DNA of 6,963 bases from an uncultured Alphaproteobacteria bacterium (GTDB taxonomy: Bacteria > Pseudomonadota > Alphaproteobacteria > GCA-2731375), in assembly GCA_913049615.1 (NCBI GenBank), contig CAJWZI010000076.1, positions 1-6,963 of the forward strand. The letters are read 5' to 3'. Below are positions 1 to 5,655 of the stretch, one piece after another. The translations under genes were made by a program, and so were the position numbers. Positions within the stretch are counted from its first letter, which is position 1; every line of letters begins with the position of its first letter. The notes under the pieces are model-generated. The model was given only the letters and a program-made list of their open reading frames with translations, ran no database searches and was not told where the DNA came from.

Positions 1-568
1 GCGCCACGCAGTCAGTAAGCTGCGTGCGAAGGGCATCGTTTTCGCCGGCAGGATTGGTTAGATCTCGAAGCCGTTGCGGGGCGCTTGTCAGCGTATAGTC
101 GCCGTGCACCACGTGGGCCGGGCCTTGCACCTGCTGGCCGCCTTTGATGCGCTGCTTGGTTTCCTTGCCGGTAGCTGATCTTATATTGTAATCAAATGCA
201 GCCACAAAGCTTGCACCGGTAACTTCCCTAACAATTTCCGCGCATTGCGGAAAGTATCGTTCTACTACCTGATCATGCTCAAAAAAGTTAAGGTCTGGCG
301 CCAACGGATACTCACGCATCTCAAACCCATGATGCGTCAGTGTGCATCGTGCAGTTGCTTCAAGACGCCGGGCGTCTTGAACAGACATCTGCCGGTTCTC
401 TAGGTCGACGCCGGTCCAACTGGCGTCACTGCCGTCCTCGTCGCGGCGCGTGAGTACTTTACCATTACGGAACAGCGTGGATTGTGTTGATGCCGCCATG
501 TACTTGAAGGATCCGATGCAGACCGCGTCCCCAAAATCTTCACTCTGCGCATTTGGTGGCGAACTCAT
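1..568 (-). CDS. CmcJ/NvfI-like non-heme iron oxygenase, 3' end outside window (partial)
   Basis: The frame runs open from ATG at 568-566 to the window edge, giving 189 codons with no stop. The protein resembles the CmcJ/NvfI (AsaB/GA4 desaturase-like) family of 2-oxoglutarate/Fe(II)-type oxygenases and desaturases, usually around 260-300 aa, so the C-terminal third is missing. Seen: an N-terminal beta-rich stretch, then FDYNIRS at residues 125-131 and PAHVVHGDYT at 150-159. H155-G-D157 fits the HxD part of the iron-binding facial triad; the distal His and the 2-oxoglutarate-binding Arg would lie beyond the edge. The start is supported by AGAAGGA (585-579) about 10 nt upstream, and no in-frame start lies close upstream. 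Family members hydroxylate, desaturate or methoxylate (with a partner methyltransferase) small molecules; no substrate can be assigned here. It is divergent from the operon at 898. A strong palindrome lies inside the gene at 359-381. Gene confidence is high, family assignment moderate. Confidence 0.75.
   Translation of the reverse strand, partial: MSSPPNAQSEDFGDAVCIGSFKYMAASTQSTLFRNGKVLTRRDEDGSDASWTGVDLENRQMSVQDARRLEATARCTLTHHGFEMREYPLAPDLNFFEHDQVVERYFPQCAEIVREVTGASFVAAFDYNIRSATGKETKQRIKGGQQVQGPAHVVHGDYTLTSAPQRLRDLTNPAGENDALRTQLTDCVA
359..381. repeat. Perfect 23-bp palindrome inside the oxygenase gene
   Basis: The arms TTCAAGACGCC (359-369) and GGCGTCTTGAA (371-381) are exact reverse complements around a single central G at 370. 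It lies in the coding frame of the minus-strand oxygenase and encodes roughly VQDARRLE. It could be a protein-binding site, or an mRNA hairpin once the innermost pairs open, or chance constrained by codons. No function is assigned. Confidence 0.6.
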
Positions 569-640
569 ATCTGTATGATCCTTCTTGCGGGGAAGCGGCA
601 AATCAGAAAAAACGTGGCAATCACGGCTTTAAACTCGCGC

Positions 641-780
641 CACACCATTAACACGAGCATAAACTTTTAGGCCCAACCAGGAAAGCAGGCCATTGAGGTG
701 AAAGTCACTTCTAGGGTCCCTATCTGCTGACGGGGCCTTTCCCGCTGCTTTTCCAAGGTGCGAATGCGGTTAATGGTGTG
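641..780. repeat. Perfect 12-bp inverted repeat, 116-nt spacer
   Basis: CACACCATTAAC at 641-652 is the exact reverse complement of GTTAATGGTGTG at 769-780. The flanks do not extend the match. Both copies lie in the divergent non-coding region, so they could be two half-sites or two operators for one regulator acting on both genes. A short related sequence, CCATTAAC, occurs at 3476-3483. The function is inferred from position only. Confidence 0.5.
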
Positions 781-794
781 ATAAAGGTCGACGA

Positions 795-807
795 GACGGT
801 TACCGTC
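795..807. promoter_or_regulatory. 13-bp palindrome, candidate operator
   Basis: GACGGT-T-ACCGTC is a perfect palindrome around T801. An overlapping pair, TCGACG (788-793) and CGTCGA (804-809), is also complementary. It sits about 90 bp upstream of the ATG at 898 and upstream of the weak promoter at 841-870, a reasonable place for a regulator site. No regulator gene is in the window. Confidence 0.35.
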
Positions 808-840
808 GATATTATGGTTAGCGTTTCTAGACAAGGATTG

Positions 841-870
841 TTGCTCAAGAACCCGGCGCACTTGTATAGG
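841..870 (+). promoter_or_regulatory. Weak sigma-70-like promoter candidate for the operon
   Basis: TTGCTC (841-846) and TATAGG (865-870) are separated by 18 nt. They match the consensus at 3 of 6 and 4 of 6 positions. Transcription would begin near 877, giving a leader of about 20 nt before the SD and ATG at 898. This fits the shorter start of the downstream gene, but the match is weak. Confidence 0.25.
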
Positions 871-897
871 GTTTTTGCTTCTGTGGAAGGGCCGGCT

Positions 898-1707
898 ATG
901 GAGATTCGAATTTTAACGGTGGCTTCCGTGACTAAGCTGGGCTCGGAACATGCAGACCACGTGCTAATCGGCGGCAGCCATGGCGGCGTCTATGCGGGTT
1001 ATCTGGCGGCCAACGCCGGTGCGCGGGCGATTATTTTGAACGATGCCGGCGGTGGTTTAGATGGCGCCGGATTTGCCTCGTTGCCCTACCTCGATGATTT
1101 GGGCCGGCCGGGCGCGACGGTTGCACACGATACCGCTCGCATTGGCGATGGGGAAGATATGGCGGCTCGTGGCGTGATCAGCCATGTCAATCGGGCAGCA
1201 GCGGCCCTGGGGTGCGCGGTAGGGCAAACAGCCATGGCATGTGCCGAGGCCATGCGTGCTGCGCCCGCGCCGTCTGGCGATGCCCCTTCATACGAAGAAG
1301 CACGGTTTCTGTTTTCGGAAAATCAGAAGGAGCCGCTGGTCTGGGGTGTCGATTCTGCCTCCTTGCTACGTCCGGAAGACGCAGGCCAGGTTGTACTGAC
1401 GGCCTCCCATGGCGCCTTGCTGGGGGGTGACGCAGCCTCGGCCATTAAGTATGACGTCCGGGCCTGTGCATTCAATGACGCGGGCGTAGGTATCGAAAAT
1501 ATCGGCACCAGCAGATTACCCGCCTTAGATCAGCGCCAAATCGCTGCCGTGACAGTTGATTGTGAGACAGCTCGTATTGGAGATGCGCGATCGATGTGGC
1601 AGACCGGAATTATATCGCACGCCAACGAAACTGCCACTGCTCTGCGTGTCGTGGTGGGTGAGACACTTAAAACATTTGCACAAAAAGCCCGACAAGGAAC
1701 AGGTTAG
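898..1707 (+). CDS. Unknown-function protein with two SHG/NDAG/TARIGD/ISH modules
   Basis: A 269-aa protein that I cannot name. It consists of two copies of one module, residues 22-111 and 165-256, joined by a linker of about 53 residues. Shared motifs in order are SHG (S27, S170), NDAG (N48, N193), LPxLD, TARIGD (R81, R226) and G[VI]ISHxN (H96, H241). Each module alternates hydrophobic strands with small-residue loops, like an alpha/beta fold. GGSHG at 25-29 also fits a GxSxG pattern, but the second copy (TASHG) does not, so a hydrolase call is not supported. There is no signal peptide or membrane segment, so it is probably cytosolic. ATG 898 is chosen because GGAAGG lies 7 nt upstream and the module begins soon after; GTG 778 would add 40 unrelated residues with no SD. 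The gene ends 3 bp before the ThDP enzyme, so the two are surely co-transcribed and probably functionally linked. Confidence 0.8.
   Translation: MEIRILTVASVTKLGSEHADHVLIGGSHGGVYAGYLAANAGARAIILNDAGGGLDGAGFASLPYLDDLGRPGATVAHDTARIGDGEDMAARGVISHVNRAAAALGCAVGQTAMACAEAMRAAPAPSGDAPSYEEARFLFSENQKEPLVWGVDSASLLRPEDAGQVVLTASHGALLGGDAASAIKYDVRACAFNDAGVGIENIGTSRLPALDQRQIAAVTVDCETARIGDARSMWQTGIISHANETATALRVVVGETLKTFAQKARQGTG
961..1230 (+). repeat. Module copy 1 of the duplicated protein
   Basis: Protein-level repeat, residues 22-111. It carries SHGG, NDAGGG, LPYLDDLG, TARIGD and GVISHVN, followed by an Ala-rich helix and VGQT. It is visible in the translation rather than as strong DNA identity, so the duplication is old. 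Confidence 0.75.
1390..1665 (+). repeat. Module copy 2 of the duplicated protein
   Basis: Protein-level repeat, residues 165-256. It carries SHGA, NDAGVG, LPALD, TARIGD and GIISHAN, followed by a helix and VGET. Spacing between motifs matches copy 1 to within about two residues. The Gly after SHG is replaced by Ala and the second half of the Ala-rich helix has diverged, so the two copies may have specialised. Confidence 0.75.
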
Positions 1708-1710
1708 AAC

Positions 1711-3462
1711 ATGTCCGAACAAAATCTGACAAACCGACCGCCACGTACGATGTCTGGCGGACGCGCCCTGGCCGAGATGCTAAAATTACACAATGCCGCA
1801 CCCATGTTTGGCATGGGTGGGTTTCAGTTGCTGCCATTTTATGACGCCGTGCGTGAAGTCGGTTTGAGCCATACCTTGATTAATGATGAACGGTGCGGTG
1901 CGTTTGCTGCGGATGCCTTTGCCAGAGTGAGCGGACGGCCAGGCGTGTGTGATGCCACGCTGGGGCCGGGCGCCACAAACCTGACCACGGGTCTGGTAGA
2001 AAGCCTGAACGCGGGAGTGCCCATGGTGGCTATAACAGGCGATACGAACAGGGATTATTCCTGGAAAAACATGACCCAGGAATCTCGGCAGCTTCAAATC
2101 TTAGCGCCAGCGGTAAAGGAAGTCATTCGGGTTGAATCTATTCAACGCCTGCCCGAGCTTGTGCGCCGGGCCTATGGGGTGGCGACGTCCGGCCGGGCAG
2201 GTCCAGTGCTGCTGGACGTGCCAGAGGACATAGCTCATGGGGAGTATGATTATCCTGAAGATGATCTTTACGCCGATCAGTCGGCGATTACCGCGCCTGC
2301 ATATCGCAGCCGACCAGCCCGGGATGATATTGCCCGCGCGGCCTCCATGCTGGCCAAGGCTGAGCGTCCGGTCATTCTGGCAGGTGGCGGTGTGCATTTA
2401 TCCGGCGGGCAGTCTGTTCTTACGGAGCTTGCTGAACGCTTTAATATTCCAGTGGCCCATACCCTTAGCGGTAAGGGTTCCATAGCCTGCACCCACAGTT
2501 TGTGCTTGGGTCTATTTGGGCGTTACTCTCGCATTGCCAACGATGTATTGGAATCAGCCGACTGCATTTTAGTGGTGGGTTGTAAGATGGGTGAAATCGC
2601 GACCAAGCGCTATACCCTGCCGCCCGCCCATATTCCCATAATTCATCTAGAAATTCATGCTGAGGAAATCGGCCGCTGCGTGCCTGCGGAAGTACCCCTT
2701 TGGGGTGACGTCAAGGCGGGTTTGGAAGACCTGATCGACGAGATGTCCGATAGCGCGGAGGCGCAGCACAAGGCGAGGGGTGAATTTGCTACTGAGGTGG
2801 CTACCCGCATGACCAATTGGCGTCTTGAGGTGCAGGAGCGCCTGACGTCCAACGAACGGCCCGTCAACATGGCACGAATGTGCCAGGAATTGAACAATAC
2901 CTTGCCGGAAGATGCCATCCTTGTCGCTGATGGCGGCTTTGCCGCCCATTGGACGGGTTTGCTGTGTGAAACAAAAGCGCCTGGACGCTATTACATCGCT
3001 AACCGCGGCTTTGCCTCCATTGGTTACGGCCTGCCCGGCAGCATGGGTGCGCAGCTGGCTGCTGGTGACCGTCCCGTGGTTGGCGTAACGGGTGATGGAG
3101 GGTTCAATATGGTGATCGGCGAATTAGAGACGGCGGGACGGCTAAACCTGGGTTTGACAATACTGGTTGTCAACAATGCTGCATCGGGTTACGTCAAGGC
3201 GCTTCAGCAGGCCCAGTTTGAAGGCCGCTTTCAATCTTCGGACCTAAATGAAATGAACTACGCCAACATCGCTGAACATTTCGGCTGCAAGGGGATTCGT
3301 GTGGAGGACCCCGGCGAACTCGCAGGCGCGATAAAAGCGGGAATGGCAGAAACCGGACGGCCTACGGTGGTGGACGTGGCGGTCACGCGCGATCCAAAAA
3401 AGATGCTGCCTGGCGTTGATAACCGCGCGGCGCCAATCAAGAAAGGCGATCGTATCGCCTAA
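1711..3462 (+). CDS. ThDP-dependent enzyme, acetolactate synthase large-subunit-like
   Basis: A 583-aa protein of normal length for the thiamine-diphosphate-dependent decarboxylase/carboligase superfamily (pyruvate oxidase, acetohydroxyacid synthase). The N-terminal pyrimidine-binding domain (about 14-185) has the catalytic glutamate in NDE (E60), the GPGATN loop and a TQE segment, then GRAGPVLLD (161-169). The central domain (about 200-350) has AGGGVHLSGG and ends near IIHLEIHAEEIG. The C-terminal domain (about 385-560) has the ThDP/Mg motif GDGG (461-464) ending in NN (488-489). All cofactor residues look intact, so it should be active on a 2-oxo acid or similar substrate. The substrate is not readable: NDE and the segment after ITGD differ from classical AHAS, and no regulatory subunit gene follows, so branched-chain amino acid synthesis is unlikely to be its job. 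AAGGAA lies 11 nt before the ATG, and the ATG is 3 bp after the previous stop. It is probably a cytosolic homotetramer, as in the family. Confidence 0.9.
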   Translation: MSEQNLTNRPPRTMSGGRALAEMLKLHNAAPMFGMGGFQLLPFYDAVREVGLSHTLINDERCGAFAADAFARVSGRPGVCDATLGPGATNLTTGLVESLNAGVPMVAITGDTNRDYSWKNMTQESRQLQILAPAVKEVIRVESIQRLPELVRRAYGVATSGRAGPVLLDVPEDIAHGEYDYPEDDLYADQSAITAPAYRSRPARDDIARAASMLAKAERPVILAGGGVHLSGGQSVLTELAERFNIPVAHTLSGKGSIACTHSLCLGLFGRYSRIANDVLESADCILVVGCKMGEIATKRYTLPPAHIPIIHLEIHAEEIGRCVPAEVPLWGDVKAGLEDLIDEMSDSAEAQHKARGEFATEVATRMTNWRLEVQERLTSNERPVNMARMCQELNNTLPEDAILVADGGFAAHWTGLLCETKAPGRYYIANRGFASIGYGLPGSMGAQLAAGDRPVVGVTGDGGFNMVIGELETAGRLNLGLTILVVNNAASGYVKALQQAQFEGRFQSSDLNEMNYANIAEHFGCKGIRVEDPGELAGAIKAGMAETGRPTVVDVAVTRDPKKMLPGVDNRAAPIKKGDRIA

Positions 3463-3486
3463 CCGTTAGTCTTCGCCATTAACGGT
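3462..3486 (+). terminator. Hairpin at the ThDP gene stop, weak terminator or mRNA 3' stabiliser
   Basis: ACCGTTA (3462-3468) pairs exactly with TAACGGT (3480-3486), and a G-T and a T-A pair extend the stem inward to about 9 bp with a 7-nt loop. It begins on the last base of the stop codon. There is no T-run after it, so a strong intrinsic terminator is unlikely. A second, looser pairing, AAAAGG (3503-3508) with CCTTTT (3534-3539), lies downstream. Confidence 0.35.
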
Positions 3487-3602
3487 CTTAGCGATGAGAG
3501 GCAAAAGGTCCGTGAAATTGCGATCAGGATCCGCCTTTTCACCCACTGACAAGGCGGTGATGAAGCCGAAGTCGGCGCGCCGTATAAATTCCTTCCTCCC
3601 AT
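3466..3602 (-). pseudogene. Possible C-terminal remnant of an unidentified gene
   Basis: On the minus strand the frame ending at TAA 3468-3466 reads as plausible soluble protein: RRADFGFITALSVGEKADP, then a short stretch ending LLPLIAKTVNGED. The charge balance and hydrophobic spacing look like a real C-terminus, and the stop lies 3 bp from the convergent ThDP stop, a common tail-to-tail layout. There is no proper start codon: GGAGGAAGG (3601-3593) is SD-like but no ATG/GTG/TTG follows at the right distance. Further upstream the frame runs antisense into the amidohydrolase, where it looks like a shadow. I do not recognise the family. It may be a decayed gene tail or chance. Confidence 0.25.
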
Positions 3603-3641
3603 GGTTGACAAACGCTCGTGAGTGGAGTTGTGGTTCGAAGG

Positions 3642-3650
3642 TGCTATGAT
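3642..3650 (+). promoter_or_regulatory. Extended -10 promoter of the amidohydrolase gene
   Basis: TGC-TATGAT is an extended -10 element (TGn plus a 5-of-6 match to TATAAT). No good -35 lies 16-18 nt upstream, as is usual for extended -10 promoters; TTGACA at 3605-3610 is a perfect -35 hexamer but 34 nt away. Transcription would start near 3657, just ahead of the GGAG SD at 3666-3669. A near-identical element precedes the LLM gene. Confidence 0.45.
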
Positions 3651-3676
3651 GAATCAGGCAATTTTGGAGCGCGATA

Positions 3677-5392
3677 ATGCACGAGCTTGTTGTACGTGAT
3701 GCAACTGTAATTGATGGCACTGGCGGCGATCGCCGGGTAGCGGATGTAGCGGTGGACGACGGCCTCATAAGGGCGGTTTCGAATGGCGCAGAGGTTGGAC
3801 CAGGGCGTCGGGAAATCAATGCCGAAGGGTTATTGCTAACACCAGGTTGGGTTGACATCCATACACATTACGACGGCCAAGCTACGTGGGATCCATTTTT
3901 GACGCCTTCTTCATGGCATGGTGTGACCACGGTCGTTTTTGGCAATTGCAGTGTCGGTTTTGCGCCGGTACAACCAGGCAGTGAACCATATCTAATAAAT
4001 TTGATGGAGGGGGTAGAGGATATTCCAGAAACTGTTTTGGCAGAAGGCATTGACTTTCGCTGGGAGAGTTTTCCGGAATATTTGGACGTACTTAGCTCTA
4101 CGCCGCGGGTCATGGATATTGGCGCTCAGGTACCCCATGCGGCACTGCGTTATTATGTGATGGGGGAGCGAGGAGCCGATTTCTCTGAAAAACCAACTGA
4201 GTTGGAAATAGAGCGTATGGGCGATCTTTTGGAAGCCTCATTGACCGCAGGTGCTTTGGGTTTTACCACATCACGCACTGGAAAACATCGAGCCGCGGAT
4301 GGCCGGCTCACGCCGAGTTACGGTGCCGAAGAGGCGGAATTAAATGGTTTAGCCTTGGCCATGAGGCGTGCCGGAACGGGAGTATTGGAAGTAAATTCTG
4401 ATTTTGGCGAAGGTGAATTTGAACGGTTGCAGGCTGCGGCAGAGATCGCTGGTCGACCACTTTCGGTGCTGCTGGTTCAAGTAGACGATGCGCCTGACCT
4501 TTGGAGGAAAACTCTGGACCAAGTGGGTTTGGCCTGCGCGGATGGCCTAGAAGTGACGGCGCAGGTTGGCAGCCGGGCAATTGGTATGTTGATGGGGCTT
4601 GAAGCTACCGTCCATCCATTTACCACTCATCCCCTTTGGCTGGAGATGTCAGCTCTATCTCCAAAAGAACGGTTCGAACGTTTGCGCGACGCACCCGATT
4701 TGCGGCGGCAATTGGTAAAGGAACGACCTAACGACGGGCACATAAACTGGATGGAGGAGGTCTTACGGCGCACTTTCGAAATTGATGAGATAGTTGACTA
4801 CGAACCAAGGCCAGAAAATAGCATTTCGGCCAGGGCGAAGACCCAGGGCCGAGACCCCTTTGATTTAGCTCTGGAATTGCTGTTAGCCAACAATGGCCAG
4901 ACCTTGTTGCTCCACCCTTTTGAAAATTATTGCGCCGGTAACTTGGAAGTAGTGAAGGAGATGTTAGAGGATCCTAATACAGTCTGTGGCGTGGCTGATG
5001 CGGGTGCTCATGTGGGCATAATTTGCGACGCTTCTTCACCTACGTCATTGTTAACACATTGGGGCCGCGATCGCAGTCGAGGAGAAAAATTATCGCTTGA
5101 ATTTTTGGTCCGCAAGCAGACTTTCGACACAGCGCGCACATATGGGTTGCTTGATCGCGGTATTATAGCGCCGGGTTACAAGGCGGATTTCAATATGATC
5201 GATTTTCAGGCTCTGAGCCTGCAGCGCCCTAAGTTGGTTTATGACTTGCCGGCCGGCGGCCGACGTATCATCCAGAAGGCTGTAGGTTATTGCCATACAT
5301 TCGTTTCTGGTGTTGAGGTAATGCGTGATGGCGAATTTATGGGTGAATTGCCCGGCAAGTTGCTGCGCGGTACCCAAGCTGCACCAATCTAG
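3677..5392 (+). CDS. Amidohydrolase, N-acyl-D-amino-acid deacylase (D-aminoacylase)-like
   Basis: A 571-aa metal-dependent hydrolase of the amidohydrolase superfamily (Amidohydro_3/D-aminoacylase type). Family members cleave N-acyl or cyclic amide C-N bonds. Seen in order: an N-terminal beta-domain with VIDGTG, the metal motif DIHTHYDGQ (H62, H64), GVTTVVFGNC (C91), VPHAALR with VMGERG (from 152), GALGF (192-196), ADAGAHVG (D441), and a C-terminal GYKADFNMID strand closing the beta-domain. H62, H64, C91 and D441 match, as I recall them, Alcaligenes D-aminoacylase ligands H67, H69, C96 and D366. The two other ligands there, H220 and H250, appear to be replaced (N240/S241 region and Q268), so true D-aminoacylase activity is doubtful. 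It is longer than the usual 480-500 aa and resembles a ~570-aa subfamily. GGAG lies 7 nt before the ATG. No signal peptide is seen; it is probably cytosolic. It is transcribed from its own promoter. Confidence 0.9.
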   Translation: MHELVVRDATVIDGTGGDRRVADVAVDDGLIRAVSNGAEVGPGRREINAEGLLLTPGWVDIHTHYDGQATWDPFLTPSSWHGVTTVVFGNCSVGFAPVQPGSEPYLINLMEGVEDIPETVLAEGIDFRWESFPEYLDVLSSTPRVMDIGAQVPHAALRYYVMGERGADFSEKPTELEIERMGDLLEASLTAGALGFTTSRTGKHRAADGRLTPSYGAEEAELNGLALAMRRAGTGVLEVNSDFGEGEFERLQAAAEIAGRPLSVLLVQVDDAPDLWRKTLDQVGLACADGLEVTAQVGSRAIGMLMGLEATVHPFTTHPLWLEMSALSPKERFERLRDAPDLRRQLVKERPNDGHINWMEEVLRRTFEIDEIVDYEPRPENSISARAKTQGRDPFDLALELLLANNGQTLLLHPFENYCAGNLEVVKEMLEDPNTVCGVADAGAHVGIICDASSPTSLLTHWGRDRSRGEKLSLEFLVRKQTFDTARTYGLLDRGIIAPGYKADFNMIDFQALSLQRPKLVYDLPAGGRRIIQKAVGYCHTFVSGVEVMRDGEFMGELPGKLLRGTQAAPI

Positions 5393-5655
5393 ATTTTAGT
5401 TCTTTGCGCCTTGACTGGCAGCAAGCGAACCTTAATTAGCCGGCGGGGGAAGGACCGAGAACGATAAGACATGGATGGTTGTCAATAGTTCAGAGATGGT
5501 GCCCACTAAACTCAATCATTTCGCAACAATTCAAATTAGTGGCACGACCACTTCCGTTCGGTTCTAGCCTCACAAATTGGTCGGTCAGACCATTCGCGTC
5601 GGGCCGGAAAACATTTCCGTAAATTTGTTTGCAGAACTAGATCTATCGGCCCGAC
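5393..5655. other. Convergent intergenic region with small inverted repeats
   Basis: This 263-bp region lies between the stops of the amidohydrolase and the LLM gene. It has several small dyads: AGTGG/CCACT (5538-5552), TGGTC/GACCA (5578-5592), CGGAAA/TTTCCG with a 3-nt loop (5605-5619) and a 9-bp pair (5598-5606 with 5647-5655). None has a clear T-run, so no strong intrinsic terminator is called, though one or more may end transcription from both sides. No coding region is supported. Confidence 0.45.
5598..5655 (-). terminator. 9-bp inverted repeat abutting the LLM gene stop, possible terminator
   Basis: GTCGGGCCG (5598-5606) and CGGCCCGAC (5647-5655) are exact reverse complements with a 40-nt loop that itself holds most of the CGGAAA/TTTCCG hairpin. 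The right arm directly touches the minus-strand stop codon at 5658-5656. The stem is GC-rich but no U-tract follows, so it could be a Rho-dependent end or an mRNA 3' stabiliser rather than a classical terminator. Confidence 0.3.

Larger units (their letters stand above)
569..897. promoter_or_regulatory. Divergent intergenic region between oxygenase and operon
   Basis: This 329-bp stretch lies between the minus-strand oxygenase start and the chosen ATG of the plus-strand operon. It must hold the control sequences of both transcription units. It contains a 12-bp inverted repeat (641-652 and 769-780), a 13-bp palindrome (795-807) and a weak -35/-10 pair, TTGCTC (841-846) and TATAGG (865-870) with an 18-nt spacer, facing the operon. 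An in-frame GTG at 778 would extend the operon's first protein through part of this region, but it has no good SD. I see no convincing -10 for the oxygenase gene. Confidence 0.5.
3463..3676. other. Intergenic region between ThDP enzyme and amidohydrolase
   Basis: This 214-bp region holds the stop-codon hairpin, a looser hairpin near 3503-3539, a 10-bp palindrome around an AscI-type GGCGCGCC core near 3575, and the extended -10 promoter of the amidohydrolase. The minus strand is open from here to a TAA at 3468-3466 and reads like protein over its last 44 or so codons. I treat that as a possible gene remnant, described separately. The gap and the separate promoter argue that the amidohydrolase is not in the upstream operon. 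Confidence 0.5.

Noticed and set aside
667..861. Minus-strand 64-codon frame with RLVDLYHTINRIRTLEK, faintly like the N-terminus of dehydrogenase E1-alpha subunits
   Set aside because: The likeness covers only about 15 residues. There is no SD before its GTG, and the frame runs through the inverted repeat and the palindrome, so non-coding regulatory DNA is the better reading.
898..1707. Calling the duplicated protein an alpha/beta hydrolase from GGSHG
   Set aside because: The second module has TASHG, which breaks GxSxG, and no Asp/His arrangement typical of the catalytic triad is evident. The match may be accidental.
2461..2478. ACCCTTA-GCGG-TAAGGGT hairpin inside the ThDP gene
   Set aside because: Arms of only 7 bp inside a long coding region, with no T-run. 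It probably reflects codon content.
3605..3650. Classical promoter using TTGACA at 3605-3610 with TATGAT at 3645-3650
   Set aside because: The spacer is 34 nt, about twice what sigma-70 tolerates. The extended -10 alone is the better explanation.
3466..3858. Full minus-strand 130-codon frame as an intact gene
   Set aside because: Its first 60 or so codons are antisense to the amidohydrolase N-terminus and are Ser/Thr/Pro/Arg-rich like a shadow frame. Only the last 44 or so codons deserve attention, as a possible remnant.
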